From: Pseudomonadota bacterium
GTDB taxonomy: Bacteria > Pseudomonadota > Gammaproteobacteria > Steroidobacterales > Steroidobacteraceae
Length of the DNA: 64,000 bases
NCBI GenBank assembly: GCA_026398735.1
Contig: JAPLSH010000015.1
Location: 1 to 64,000 of the forward strand
Direction: 5' to 3'
Positions 39,453 through 48,914 of this stretch are shown here, piece by piece. Position numbers and translations under genes: made by a program. How positions within the stretch are numbered: the stretch's first letter is position 1; every line of letters starts with the position of its first letter. The notes beneath the pieces were generated by a model. It was not told the origin of the DNA. It worked only from the letters and a program-made list of their open reading frames with translations, and made no database searches.

Positions 39453-40117
39453 TTCAACAGACCGTCAAACTGCTCTGTGCCGCTGGCACTGCGCTGCTGC
39501 TGCAAGGCTGCATCCAGCAGGTGCAGTTGGGCGGCGGCAACTACGACGCCACCATGCCTCAGGAGATCCCTGCAGCGGCGGCGGCGACGGGCGCCATATT
39601 TCAGGCCGGTCACGACATCGCATTGTTCGAAAATGCGGTGGCGCGCCATGTAGGCGACACCATCACCATCAGCCTGATGGAGAGCACGGCCGCGCAGAAG
39701 AGCTCGAGCACTACGACGGCCAAGAAGACTGCCGCCAACGTGACTCCGCCTAGCTTTGCCGGCCACGCCGTGGCCGAGCTGACCGGTGGCATCAGCAGCA
39801 ATAACAGCTTTGATGGTTCGGGTGACAGCTCGCTGAGCAACAAACTTGAAGGACAAGTCACCGTGACGGTGGCCCGTCGTTTGACCAACGGCAACCTGGT
39901 GGTGCGTGGCCAGAAGTGGATCACGATCAATCAGGGCCGCGAGTTCGTGCGCATTCAGGGAATCATCCGCCCGGTAGACATCCTGCCCGACAACACCGTG
40001 CCTTCTTCCAAGGTGGCCGATGCGGTCATCAGCTATGGCGGACAGGGCGCATTGGCAGATGCCAATACCCCGGGCCTGCTGTCGCGTTTCTTTAATTCTG
40101 TTCTGAACCCGATGTGA
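39449..40117 (+). CDS. flgH: Flagellar L-ring lipoprotein FlgH
   Basis: Outer-membrane ring of the basal body. 222 residues from a GTG at 39449: signal peptide with lipobox LLQGC (Cys21), [20 protein letters not shown] and the C-terminal [20 protein letters not shown] and [10 protein letters not shown]. Overlaps flgG at the start and flgI at the end. Confidence 0.95.
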   Translation: MIQQTVKLLCAAGTALLLQGCIQQVQLGGGNYDATMPQEIPAAAAATGAIFQAGHDIALFENAVARHVGDTITISLMESTAAQKSSSTTTAKKTAANVTPPSFAGHAVAELTGGISSNNSFDGSGDSSLSNKLEGQVTVTVARRLTNGNLVVRGQKWITINQGREFVRIQGIIRPVDILPDNTVPSSKVADAVISYGGQGALADANTPGLLSRFFNSVLNPM

Positions 40118-40119
40118 TC

Positions 40120-41232
40120 ATGAAGCGCAATCTACTCATGGCCATGTTGGCCGCCCTGTTTGTAGTGCTGGTGACCCCTCCGGCGCATGCCGAGCGCGTC
40201 AAAGACATCGCCTCGGTGGCCGGTGTGCGCGGCAACCAGCTGATCGGCTATGGCTTGGTCGTGGGCCTGGATGGCACCGGCGATCAGACCAGTCAGGCGC
40301 CGTTCACCATTCAGAGCATCAAGAACATGCTCAGTCAGTTTGGCGTGACCATTCCGCCCAACGCCAACCCACAGCTCAAGAACGTGGCTGCCGTGACGGT
40401 GACCGCAGATCTTCTGGCTTTCTCGAAAGTGGGGCAGACAGTTGATGTGACGGTTTCATCGATGGCCAACGCCTCCAGCCTGCGGGGCGGCACGTTGCTG
40501 ATGACGCCGCTGCGTGGTGTGGACGGCGAGGTCTATGGCATCGCGCAGGGAAGCTTGGTGGTTAGTGGCTTTGGTGTGCAGGGCAAGGATGGCTCGCGTA
40601 TCTCGGTCAACGTACCCAGCGCGGGTCGGGTACCCAACGGTGCCACGGTCGAGCGTGAAGTGCCCAACAGCTTCAACAGCAATCCTTATGTGATGCTCAA
40701 CCTGCATACACCCGATTTTACGACTGCCTCGCGCATGGCTACCGGCATCAATGCGCTGCTCGGTGCATCTACCGCCAAGGCTGTCGATGCGGTGTCGATT
40801 CGAGTCACTGCTCCGCAGGATGCAGATCAGCGCATTGCCTATCTGTCGACGCTTGAGGCGATCGAGATTCAACCGGGCGATGCGCCGGCGCGCGTCATCG
40901 TCAACTCACGTACCGGTACGGTTGTTATTGGCTCCTATGTTCGCGTGACACCAGCTGCGGTGGCCCATGGCTCGCTGTCTGTGACCATCACCGAGCGCAA
41001 TGATGTAAGTCAGCCTGGGCCGTTTAGCAATGGCACCACCACCATCTCTCCGAGTAGCCAAATCGCTGTGAATCAGGGTGAAGGACGCATGTTTGTCTTC
41101 AACGCAGGCGTGAGCCTGGACGAGATCGTGCGCGCAGTAAATCAGGTGGGCGCTGCTCCCGGCGACTTGGTCGCGATTCTTGAAGCACTCAAGCAAGCCG
41201 GCGCATTGCATGCGCAGCTGATTGTCATCTGA
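40120..41232 (+). CDS. flgI: Flagellar P-ring protein FlgI
   Basis: Periplasmic ring around the distal rod. 370 residues from the ATG at 40120; an alternative GTG at 40114 overlaps the flgH stop. Signal peptide ([20 protein letters not shown]), then [20 protein letters not shown] and [11 protein letters not shown], both highly conserved, and a C-terminus with [19 protein letters not shown]. Needs FlgA for assembly. Confidence 0.96.
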   Translation: MKRNLLMAMLAALFVVLVTPPAHAERVKDIASVAGVRGNQLIGYGLVVGLDGTGDQTSQAPFTIQSIKNMLSQFGVTIPPNANPQLKNVAAVTVTADLLAFSKVGQTVDVTVSSMANASSLRGGTLLMTPLRGVDGEVYGIAQGSLVVSGFGVQGKDGSRISVNVPSAGRVPNGATVEREVPNSFNSNPYVMLNLHTPDFTTASRMATGINALLGASTAKAVDAVSIRVTAPQDADQRIAYLSTLEAIEIQPGDAPARVIVNSRTGTVVIGSYVRVTPAAVAHGSLSVTITERNDVSQPGPFSNGTTTISPSSQIAVNQGEGRMFVFNAGVSLDEIVRAVNQVGAAPGDLVAILEALKQAGALHAQLIVI

Positions 41233-41254
41233 GTCAGGCACAGGAACCTCAAAC

Positions 41255-42157
41255 ATGAGCGCCGCTCCCGTCAACAGCCAGTTCTACGCCGACCCTCAGG
41301 GTCTCAGTGCGCTGCGTAAAGACGTGCGCGCTCAGGGCAGTGAGGCGGTGCGCGAGACTGCGCGCCAGTTCGAGAGCCTGTTCACCGGCATGTTGCTCAA
41401 GAGCATGCGTGCCGCGACGCCCAAAGACAGCCTGATGGGCAGTGACCAGCAGGACTTTTATCAGGACATGTTTGACCAGCAGATGGCCACACACCTGTCG
41501 CATGGCAAGGGGCTGGGCCTTGCCGACATGCTAGTACAGCAGTTGATGCGCAACGCCGGCGAAGCAGGTGGTGTTGCAGCGTCCAAGCCTGTCGCGGCAG
41601 CGGCAGCGGCCGCGTCTGCGCCGGTTGCTGCCAGTACAGTGCCCACCGCTATTGCTTGGCCTCCAGCCACACGCAAAGAGTTTATTGATGCGCTAATGCC
41701 CGCAGCGACTGAAGCCGGTCGCAAGCTGGGTGTGGATCCTAAGTCGCTGGTGGCCCACGCGGCCCTTGAAACCGGCTGGGGCAAGTCGATGCCGCGCAAT
41801 GCCGATGGCAGCTGCAGCTTTAACCTGTTTGGCATCAAGGCCGGCAACAGCTGGAGTGGCGCACGCGCCCAGGCCGGCACGGTCGAATTTGTGAATGGCG
41901 TGGCCCGTAACGAGACGGCAACGTTCCGTTCCTACAGCTCGCCGCAAGCCTGCCTTGAGGACTACGCCAACTTGCTGGCCTCCAAGCCGCGCTTTGGCGC
42001 TGCGCTGGGCACCGGCACCGACGCCACAGCATTTGCTACGGGCCTTAAGAGTGGCGGCTATGCCACCGATCCTAACTATGTCGGCAAGTTCGGCGCCGTC
42101 GCTCGTCAGTTGCACGCCTTGGCTGCCAACACCGCAGCCGCCGGGAGAATCGCATGA
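41255..42157 (+). CDS. flgJ: Rod scaffold and peptidoglycan hydrolase FlgJ
   Basis: 300 residues from the ATG at 41255. The N-terminal domain (about 1-100) caps the rod (ETARQFESLFTGMLLKSMRA; GLGLADMLVQQLM); an Ala-rich linker leads to a C-terminal glucosaminidase domain (about 150-300) with AHAALETGWGKSMPRN carrying the catalytic Glu and KAGNSWSG. This is the bifunctional form typical of beta- and gammaproteobacteria, opening the wall for the rod. Confidence 0.95.
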   Translation: MSAAPVNSQFYADPQGLSALRKDVRAQGSEAVRETARQFESLFTGMLLKSMRAATPKDSLMGSDQQDFYQDMFDQQMATHLSHGKGLGLADMLVQQLMRNAGEAGGVAASKPVAAAAAAASAPVAASTVPTAIAWPPATRKEFIDALMPAATEAGRKLGVDPKSLVAHAALETGWGKSMPRNADGSCSFNLFGIKAGNSWSGARAQAGTVEFVNGVARNETATFRSYSSPQACLEDYANLLASKPRFGAALGTGTDATAFATGLKSGGYATDPNYVGKFGAVARQLHALAANTAAAGRIA

Positions 42158-42193
42158 CCCTGAACCCGATCGTCATGATCCAGGGGAGGGCGC

Positions 42194-44104
42194 ATGGCTG
42201 ACATGCTGAACTCTGGCGTATCCGGCTTGCTCGCGATGCAGCGCGCACTGGATGTGACCAGTCACAACATTGCCAATGCCTCCACTGCCGGCTACAGCCG
42301 CCAACGTGTGGACTTGGCTGCCGTGCTGCCAGCCGATTCCGGTGGTGGCGAGTTTGTCGGTCGGGGCGTCAACGTACTGGGTGTGCGTCGTTCATACGAC
42401 GAGCTGCTGGCCAATCAGCAGCGCTCAGCCGCAGGAAACTATTCACGGCTCGATACCTATGCCAGCCGCGCACAAACGCTCAGCAACCTGTTTGGCGATA
42501 GCGCGACGGGTCTCAGTGCCTCACTGCAGCGCTTTACCAATGCAGTGCAGGGTGTGGCCAATACGCCCACCTCGACGGCTGCACGTCAGGTGTTGCTCAG
42601 CGAAGCCGAAGGCCTCAAGCAGCGCTTGCAGACCTATGACAACCGGCTGCAGGAAATTTCTGTCGAGACCAACACCTCGATCAAGAACGAGGCTACGACG
42701 ATCAGCGATCTGGCGGCGCGCATTGCCACGCTGAATCAGCAGATCGTCAGTACGCAGAATCAGACCGGCCAGCAGCCTAGCGATTTGATGGATGCCCGCG
42801 ATCAACAGATCGACGAGCTCAGCCGGCACGTCAGCGTCAGCATTCAGTCGCAGGGTGATGGCACCTTGAACGTCTATATCGGTAAGGGTCAGCCGCTGGT
42901 TTTGGGCACTCGTGCTGCCAGCATCGTGGCTCAGTCAGACCGCTATGATGTGTCGCGTATGAGCTTGGTGTACAAGTCGGGCAGCACCTATACCAATCTG
43001 GGTGATACCAGCTCCAGCCTCGGTGACACACTCAGTGGCGGCAGCCTCGGTGGCTTGCTCGACTTTCGCACCGAGTTGCTGGACCCCGCGCGCAATCAGC
43101 TGGGTCAGGTCACCGTAGGCCTTACGTCAGTGGTCAATGCCCAACATCGCGAAGGCCAGGACTTGGCCGGCAATATGGGTGGAGACTTATTCTCGGTCGG
43201 TGGCGTGCGAGTACTGCCTGCCAGTTCCAATGCGGGTTCCGGCTCGGTCAGCATCAGCCGCACCAGTGCCTCTGTCCTGACGGCCAATGACTATGTGTTG
43301 CAATACACCGGCGGAGCTTGGGCACTGCGCCGGGCCGATACGGGCGTGGCCGTTGCGCTAACCGGAACTGGCACTGCTGCCGATCCGTTTCAGGCCGAGG
43401 GCTTGGCCTTTGTTGTGGGCGGTACGCCAGCTACTGGCGACAGTTACAAGCTGCAACCGACGGCCGGTGCGATCAGTGGTCTGCAGGTGCTGGTCACCGA
43501 TGCCACCAAGGTGGCTGCTGCTGCGCCCATTCGTTCATCGGTCGCTTTTGGCAACAAGGGCGGCGTAACCATTTCGGCCGGTGAGGTGCTTGATGCCACT
43601 GCGCCGCAGCTACGCGCTACGGTCAACATCGCCTTTACGTCATCGAACACTTACATGCTCAACGGCACAGGCTCCTACACGCTGCCAGCCAGCGGCATCA
43701 TCGCCGCCAATGGCTGGATGGTGCAGTTGTCGGGCACGCCTGCCGCAGGCGATGGCTTTGTCGTGCAGTCCAACACTGGCGGCACAGGCGATAACCGCAA
43801 CGCTCTGGAAATTGCCCGCATGCTCGACACCGGCGTGCTCACCGGTGGTACTGAATCGTTGACCGGCGCGGTCTCGCGCATGGTTGGCGCTGTAGGTGTG
43901 GCCACTAATCAGGCCCAGAACGGCCGGGATACTCAAAAACTGATTCTGGAGGACACCACCTCTGCTCGTGATGGCGTGCAGGGCGTGAATCTGGATGAGG
44001 AGGCCGCCAACATGATGCGCTTCCAGCAGGCCTATCAGGCCACTGCCCAGGTCATCAAGGCGACCCAAACCCTCTTCGACACCTTGCTGCAGGCGACACG
44101 CTGA
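42194..44104 (+). CDS. flgK: Hook-filament junction protein FlgK
   Basis: HAP1, first junction protein between hook and filament. 636 residues with the N-terminal MLNSGVSGLLAMQRALDVTS and NIANASTAGYSRQRVDL and the C-terminal NLDEEAANMMRFQQAYQAT. The middle domain is variable and Ser/Gly/Thr-rich. Its stop overlaps the flgL ATG (TGATG). FlgN is its presumed export chaperone. Confidence 0.95.
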   Translation: MADMLNSGVSGLLAMQRALDVTSHNIANASTAGYSRQRVDLAAVLPADSGGGEFVGRGVNVLGVRRSYDELLANQQRSAAGNYSRLDTYASRAQTLSNLFGDSATGLSASLQRFTNAVQGVANTPTSTAARQVLLSEAEGLKQRLQTYDNRLQEISVETNTSIKNEATTISDLAARIATLNQQIVSTQNQTGQQPSDLMDARDQQIDELSRHVSVSIQSQGDGTLNVYIGKGQPLVLGTRAASIVAQSDRYDVSRMSLVYKSGSTYTNLGDTSSSLGDTLSGGSLGGLLDFRTELLDPARNQLGQVTVGLTSVVNAQHREGQDLAGNMGGDLFSVGGVRVLPASSNAGSGSVSISRTSASVLTANDYVLQYTGGAWALRRADTGVAVALTGTGTAADPFQAEGLAFVVGGTPATGDSYKLQPTAGAISGLQVLVTDATKVAAAAPIRSSVAFGNKGGVTISAGEVLDATAPQLRATVNIAFTSSNTYMLNGTGSYTLPASGIIAANGWMVQLSGTPAAGDGFVVQSNTGGTGDNRNALEIARMLDTGVLTGGTESLTGAVSRMVGAVGVATNQAQNGRDTQKLILEDTTSARDGVQGVNLDEEAANMMRFQQAYQATAQVIKATQTLFDTLLQATR

Positions 44105-45300
44105 TGAGTTACCGAATCTCAACAGCTTCGTTCCACGGGGACACCGTCAATCGCATGCTCTCGCGGCAGGCGGATCTGTCTAAGACTCAGGAGCAGCTGG
44201 CCTCTGGTCAGCGCATTCAATCGCCAGCGGACGACCCGGTCGCTGCAACTCGCATCCTCGATATGGAGCGGCAGAGGTCCCAGCTCAATCAGTTCGGCAC
44301 CAATGCCGAGGTGCTCAATTCCCGTCTGACCCTCACCGAGCAGGCCTTTGCCGACGCCAACGGAGTGATCAACCGCATTCGCGAGATTACTTTGCAGGCC
44401 AGTGGTCCTTCGGTTGAGACCAGTGCCCGCAAAACGCTGGTCGCAGAACTGGACACGCGCAAACAAGAGCTGATGGATATTGCCAATCGCACAGACGCGA
44501 ATGGCGAATATCTGTTCTCTGGACTGTCGACCAAGACTCGGCCTTTTGCCGCGGTTGGAAGCCTCAACGGCTACTTCGGTGATCAGGGCGTTCGTGTGCT
44601 GCAGATCGGTACCGACCAGAAAATCGCTGATGGTTTCTCTGGCGAGAAAGTGTTTCGTAGCATTGCCCAAGGCAATGGCACGTTTGCAGTCGGTCAGGGA
44701 GTGCATGTTGGCACCAGTTCCATTGATGCAGGAGTGGTCGTGGACCCCTCTCTTTGGGTTGCTGGCAACTATTCGCTCAACTTCACCGCTAGCGACACCT
44801 GGCAAGTTGTTAACTCCGCCAACGCAGTAGTAGCCAGTGGCAGCTATAGCAGCGGGTCGGTCATCAGCTTCAACGGTGCGCAGGTCAAGGTCACTGGCAC
44901 ACCCGCTGCCGGTGACACCTACACGATCAGCCCAGCAAATACGCAAGACGTGTTCTCGTCGATCGACACCCTGCGCAACAGCTTGTCTGGTGCAGCAGAT
45001 ACGGCAGTCAGTCGTGCGGCGCTGACGACGACCTTGCAGCAGTCGCTGGTTCAGCTGGACAACGGTTTGGCCAATATTTCGTCACTGCGCGCCGAATTGG
45101 GCACGCGGATGTCGACTATCGCCACGACGCAGTCTGTGCGGCAAGCAGCTAGTGATGAACTCACCGGTGCTGTCGGCAAGCTTCGGGACGTGGATTACGC
45201 CGAAGCGGTCAGTCGCATGAACCAACAGATGCTCGGGCTGCAGGCGGCTCAATCGGCCTATAGCCGTATCGCTCAGCTTTCACTCTTTAATTATCTGTAA
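44104..45300 (+). CDS. flgL: Hook-filament junction protein FlgL
   Basis: HAP3, flagellin-like second junction protein. 398 residues: QADLSKTQEQLASGQRIQSP and ADDPVAATRILDMERQRSQL at the N-terminus, and the C-terminal LRDVDYAEAVSRMNQQMLGL with QAAQSAYSRIAQLSLFNYL. Last gene of the flgB-L series; the first flagellin follows after 143 bases. Confidence 0.95.
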   Translation: MSYRISTASFHGDTVNRMLSRQADLSKTQEQLASGQRIQSPADDPVAATRILDMERQRSQLNQFGTNAEVLNSRLTLTEQAFADANGVINRIREITLQASGPSVETSARKTLVAELDTRKQELMDIANRTDANGEYLFSGLSTKTRPFAAVGSLNGYFGDQGVRVLQIGTDQKIADGFSGEKVFRSIAQGNGTFAVGQGVHVGTSSIDAGVVVDPSLWVAGNYSLNFTASDTWQVVNSANAVVASGSYSSGSVISFNGAQVKVTGTPAAGDTYTISPANTQDVFSSIDTLRNSLSGAADTAVSRAALTTTLQQSLVQLDNGLANISSLRAELGTRMSTIATTQSVRQAASDELTGAVGKLRDVDYAEAVSRMNQQMLGLQAAQSAYSRIAQLSLFNYL

Positions 45301-45305
45301 GGCCA

Positions 45306-45321
45306 TGGCTATGACCTTGCA
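45306..45321 (+). promoter_or_regulatory. Sigma-54-like promoter before fliC1
   Basis: TGGCTA-TGACC-TTGCA: exact TTGCA at -12 and TGGC at -24, two mismatches. 123 bases before fliC1. No sigma-28 pair or palindrome is seen here, unlike at the other flagellin genes. Confidence 0.4.
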
Positions 45322-45443
45322 TACACCGATTCGCGAGGCGCTCTCACAGGCGCTGATCGAGACCCAGGCAGCCGATGGGTTGCCATTACAACCCACCGGC
45401 TAACACCGGATTTTAGATACAGCCTTAGAACTGGAGACTCACC

Positions 45444-46967
45444 ATGCCTCTTTACGTCAATACCAATACGACTGCGCTTAATGCACAGCGCAGTCTCACA
45501 TCGGCTAACACTTCTCTGCAGACAGCGCTCAAGCGGTTGTCGTCCGGTCAGCGCATCAACAGCGCCCAGGACGATGCAGCGGGCTTGGGAATTTCGGAGC
45601 GGATGACCACGCAGATCTCGGGCCTGAACCAGGCCGCACGCAATGCCCAGGACGCCATCTCGCTGTCCCAGGTGACCGAAGGTGCGCTGGGTGAAGTGAC
45701 AAAGAACCTGCAGCGCGTTCGCGAGCTGTCGGTGCAGTCGGCCAATGCCACCAACTCCTCCAGCGACCGCGCGGTGCTGGATCAGGAAGTTCAGCTGCGT
45801 CTTGCAGAAATTGACCGTATTGCTACCCAGACCAACTTCAACGGCCAGAAAGTGCTCGATGGCACCTTTGGTACCAGCACCTTCCAGGTCGGTGCCAATG
45901 CCGGCGAAACGATCGCCGTCAATCTGTCGACCAGCATCAAGACCAATTCATTGGGCAAGGTGTCTGACAGCGTGGGTGGCAGCACCTATAGCAGCGCACT
46001 GAATGTCGGCCAGCAAGGCGCAGCAGTAGATGCCACGACGATGGCCGCAGGCGATATGCGCATTGCCATTGGTGCCGGTTCGGCGGTGTCGATCTTGGGC
46101 TCGGCGGGCTATGCCGGTTCAGCAACCGGTCAGGGCGCAAGCAGCGGTTATGCCAAGGCTGCAGCGATCAATGCATCGGGCGTTGCCGGTTTGACCGCAA
46201 CGGCAGATACCAGCTCTCAATATGCCTATGTCGCCACCACGGGCGCCGGCTATACCCTGAGCATCAACGGCACGACCATTGTCAGTGCCGGTACCACCGC
46301 CCTTACCGGGTCGGATTGGGCAACGTTGGTCAACGGTTACACCGGCAGCACCGGCGTGACGGCCGCCTTTGACTCGGTCAACAATCGTATGACCCTGCAG
46401 GCCGCTGACGGCCGTGATATCGCTATCTCACAGACCGCGACGGTGGCGGGTGACGTTGCCAAGGGCCTCGGCGCTAAGGCAGGCACCAACAACAGCAGCA
46501 ATACGGCCACCGCGCTGACGGCTGCTGTGGGCACAGCGGTTGCGCTGACTGATCGTGCCTCGATCCGGCTGGCGTCGTCGAGTGCAGTCACGGTTAGTGG
46601 TACAACACCGGCTCGCATCGGCTATGCCGCGGGTACGCAGGCGTTGGGCTCCTCCACGCTGAGCGCCGGCTCTGTTACCACGCTGAGCAATGCAAACTCC
46701 ATGATCGGCATGGTCGATGCAGCATTGGAGCAAGTCTCGTCGGTGCGCGGTGGCCTGGGTGCGATTCAGAGTCGTATCGAGGCAACGATCTCGTCGATTC
46801 TGGTGAACTCAGAGAACCTGCAGTCGTCGCGCAGCCGCATCTTGGATACCGACTACGCAGCCGAGACGGCCAACTTGACCAAGGCGCAGGTGATGCAGCA
46901 GGCATCTACCGCCATTCTGAGTCAGGCCAACGCCGTGCCGCAGAGTGTGTTGTCGTTGCTCAAGTAA
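45444..46967 (+). CDS. fliC: Flagellin 1
   Basis: Filament subunit, 507 residues. Conserved D0/D1 ends: LYVNTNTTALNAQRSLTSAN, LSSGQRINSAQDDAAGLGIS at the N-terminus, and TDYAAETANLTKAQVMQQAS plus LSQANAVPQSVLSLLK at the C-terminus. The centre is Ala/Gly/Thr/Ser-rich with a flagellin IN-like segment (GVTAAFDSVNNRMTLQAADG). It differs from copies 2 and 3 at several D0/D1 positions and in promoter type. RBS TGGAG lies 8-12 bases upstream. Confidence 0.96.
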   Translation: MPLYVNTNTTALNAQRSLTSANTSLQTALKRLSSGQRINSAQDDAAGLGISERMTTQISGLNQAARNAQDAISLSQVTEGALGEVTKNLQRVRELSVQSANATNSSSDRAVLDQEVQLRLAEIDRIATQTNFNGQKVLDGTFGTSTFQVGANAGETIAVNLSTSIKTNSLGKVSDSVGGSTYSSALNVGQQGAAVDATTMAAGDMRIAIGAGSAVSILGSAGYAGSATGQGASSGYAKAAAINASGVAGLTATADTSSQYAYVATTGAGYTLSINGTTIVSAGTTALTGSDWATLVNGYTGSTGVTAAFDSVNNRMTLQAADGRDIAISQTATVAGDVAKGLGAKAGTNNSSNTATALTAAVGTAVALTDRASIRLASSSAVTVSGTTPARIGYAAGTQALGSSTLSAGSVTTLSNANSMIGMVDAALEQVSSVRGGLGAIQSRIEATISSILVNSENLQSSRSRILDTDYAAETANLTKAQVMQQASTAILSQANAVPQSVLSLLK

Positions 46968-46980
46968 CGCGACGGTCAGT

Positions 46981-47013
46981 TCCGCGACAGGTGGTTTTGC
47001 CGCCTGTCGCGGA
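46981..47013 (+). terminator. Hairpin after flagellin 1
   Basis: TCCGCGACAGG and CCTGTCGCGGA form an 11-bp perfect stem with an 11-base loop (TGGTTTTGCCG). No T-run follows; probable terminator or mRNA 3'-stabiliser. Confidence 0.6.
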
Positions 47014-47045
47014 GGCTGAAATAATTTCAGTGTTGTGGCGCGACC

Positions 47046-47061
47046 TGTGACGCAGATCACA
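47046..47061. promoter_or_regulatory. Flagellar palindrome at fliC2
   Basis: TGTGACGCAGATCACA, an exact TGTGA-N6-TCACA site, ending nine bases before the sigma-28 -35 box. Confidence 0.75.
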
Positions 47062-47070
47062 CTGAGGGTG

Positions 47071-47097
47071 CAAAGTTTTGCCGCCCCTTGCCGTTAG
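47071..47097 (+). promoter_or_regulatory. Sigma-28 promoter of fliC2
   Basis: CAAAGTTT (47071-47078), 11 bases, GCCGTTAG (47090-47097); 67 bases before the fliC2 start. Confidence 0.85.
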
Positions 47098-47116
47098 TTC
47101 TCCTGTGAGCTTCTGA

Positions 47117-47134
47117 GGAGACATTGCGGTCTCC
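47117..47134 (+). other. Leader hairpin of fliC2 mRNA
   Basis: GGAGAC-ATTGCG-GTCTCC, 6-bp perfect stem in the predicted 5' leader, with AGGAG at its 5' side and a second AGGAG at the ribosome site (about 47154). Such paired GGA motifs are typical of CsrA/RsmA targets. Confidence 0.35.
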
Positions 47135-47164
47135 CGGAAATATGAAAACCTCCAGGAGAATGTC

Positions 47165-48685
47165 GTGCCTCTTTATATCAATACCAACAGTGCGTCTTTG
47201 GGTGCCCAGCGCAGCCTGACGACCGCCAATAATGCTCTGCAGACTTCGTTGCAGCGCCTGTCTTCAGGCCAGCGCATCAACACCGCCAAGGACGATGCGG
47301 CCGGTATGGGTATCACCAATCGCATGACCACGCAGATCACCGGTCTGAACCAGGCTGCCCGTAATGCCGGCGACGGCATTTCGCTGGCGCAGGTCACAGA
47401 AGGTGCGCTGGGTGAAGTGACCAAAAACCTGCAGCGCGTACGCGAGCTGGCTGTTCAGTCTGCCAACGCCACCAACTCTGCCGGTGACCGCGCGGTGCTG
47501 GATCAGGAAGTGCAACTGCGCTTTGCAGAAATCGACCGTATTTCGTCGCAGACCAATTTTAATGGCCAGAAAGTGCTCGATGGCACCTTTGGCACTAGCA
47601 CCTTTCAGGTCGGCGCCAACGCCGGTGAGACCATTTCGGTGAACTTGTCGCAGAGCGTCAAGTCCAGCATATTGGGCAAGGTGTCGGACAGCGTCGGTGG
47701 CTCGGCGTATAACAGCGCGCTGAACATTGGCCAGCAGGGTACGGCAGTGGACGCCACCGTGATGACCGCTGGTGAAATGCGTATTGCGATTGGCACCGGC
47801 GCTGCAGTCTCTATTGCAGGCTCCGCCGCCTATGCTGGTGCCGCTACGGGCCAGGGTTCAGCCAGCGCCTATGCCAAGGCAGGTGCTGTCAACGCTTCGG
47901 GCGTCGGCTCGCTGACAGCCACAGCGGACACAACGTCTCAGTACGCCTATGTGGCGACCACAGGTGTCGGCTATACACTTGCCATCAACGGTCAGGCCAT
48001 TACCACTGCGGGTACCACGGCACTGTCGGGGTCAGACTGGGCCACCATGGTCAACGGCTATACCGGCAGCACCGGTGTGACGGCGACCTTCGATTCGGTC
48101 AACTCCCGCATGACAATGCAGGCGGCCGATGGGCGCGATATTGCTATCACTCAGCAGGCCACCGTAGCCGGTGACTCTGGTAAGGGCCTTGGGGCCAAAG
48201 CCGGCACCAACAACGCCACCAATACCACGTCCGCCGTAACAGTTGCTCTGGCGGCAACGAACGTCACCGACCGTGGTTCGATCCGTCTGACTTCATCCAG
48301 TGCGGTGACGGTCAGCGGCACGACGCCCGCTCGCATCGGCTATGCCGCTGCGACGCAGGCGCTGGGCACTAGCACGCTGTCGTCGAGCTCGGTGACCACA
48401 CTTGCCAATGCCAACTCGATGATTACCAGTGTCGATGCGGCTCTGGATCAAGTGTCGACCTTGCGTGGCCAGATGGGCGCCATCCAGAGTCGTATCGAAG
48501 CCACGATCTCGTCGATCTTGGTGAACTCGGAGAACCTGCAGTCTTCGCGCAGCCGCATCCTGGACACGGACTACGCGGCTGAGACGGCCAACCTGACTAA
48601 GGCGCAGGTGATGCAGCAGGCATCCACCGCGATCCTGAGCCAGGCCAATGCTGCTCCGCAGTCAGTGCTCTCGCTGCTGCGTTGA
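47165..48685 (+). CDS. fliC: Flagellin 2
   Basis: 506 residues from a GTG at 47165 with AGGAG seven bases upstream. N-terminus LYINTNSASLGAQRSLTTAN and LSSGQRINTAKDDAAGMGIT; C-terminus as in flagellin 1, ending SVLSLLR. It is nearly identical to flagellin 3 in the first 170 and last 130 residues, with more change in the centre. Has its own sigma-28 promoter and a terminator after it, so it is an independent unit. Confidence 0.96.
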   Translation: MPLYINTNSASLGAQRSLTTANNALQTSLQRLSSGQRINTAKDDAAGMGITNRMTTQITGLNQAARNAGDGISLAQVTEGALGEVTKNLQRVRELAVQSANATNSAGDRAVLDQEVQLRFAEIDRISSQTNFNGQKVLDGTFGTSTFQVGANAGETISVNLSQSVKSSILGKVSDSVGGSAYNSALNIGQQGTAVDATVMTAGEMRIAIGTGAAVSIAGSAAYAGAATGQGSASAYAKAGAVNASGVGSLTATADTTSQYAYVATTGVGYTLAINGQAITTAGTTALSGSDWATMVNGYTGSTGVTATFDSVNSRMTMQAADGRDIAITQQATVAGDSGKGLGAKAGTNNATNTTSAVTVALAATNVTDRGSIRLTSSSAVTVSGTTPARIGYAAATQALGTSTLSSSSVTTLANANSMITSVDAALDQVSTLRGQMGAIQSRIEATISSILVNSENLQSSRSRILDTDYAAETANLTKAQVMQQASTAILSQANAAPQSVLSLLR

Positions 48686-48715
48686 TAGCTGAGCTGGAGT
48701 TGATAAGGTGAAAAG

Positions 48716-48743
48716 CGGGGCTGCGTAAGCGGCCCCGTTTTTT
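48716..48743 (+). terminator. Intrinsic terminator after fliC2
   Basis: CGGGGC and GCCCCG arms (48716-48721, 48732-48737) followed by six T. Confidence 0.88.
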
Positions 48744-48768
48744 GCAGGGGAGCAGGTCAAAGCTAAAA

Positions 48769-48784
48769 CGTGATCTGCATCACA
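48769..48784. promoter_or_regulatory. Flagellar palindrome at fliC3
   Basis: CGTGATCTGCATCACA, the site in reverse orientation, ending nine bases before the proposed -35 box. Confidence 0.7.
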
Positions 48785-48793
48785 TGAGCAGTC

Positions 48794-48820
48794 TCAAGAA
48801 TGTTTGGTTGGTGCCGCTAC
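48794..48820 (+). promoter_or_regulatory. Sigma-28 promoter of fliC3
   Basis: TCAAGAAT, 11 bases, GCCGCTAC. It is weaker than the fliC2 promoter but has identical spacing to the palindrome. Confidence 0.65.
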
Positions 48821-48914
48821 ATAACCTGTACAGCAGTGTGGCGGCCTACGAACTTCGTGGCGCTATCGCCGCAGTTTAAACGTCACCAAGCTTTGTATAA
48901 TTCAGGAGTCCTCA

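Noticed and set aside
45305-45403. A 32-codon frame four bases after flgL
   Set aside because: It begins near a weak AAGG and could be coupled to flgL, but it has no recognisable sequence, is very short, and overlaps the proposed sigma-54 site. Not supported as a gene.
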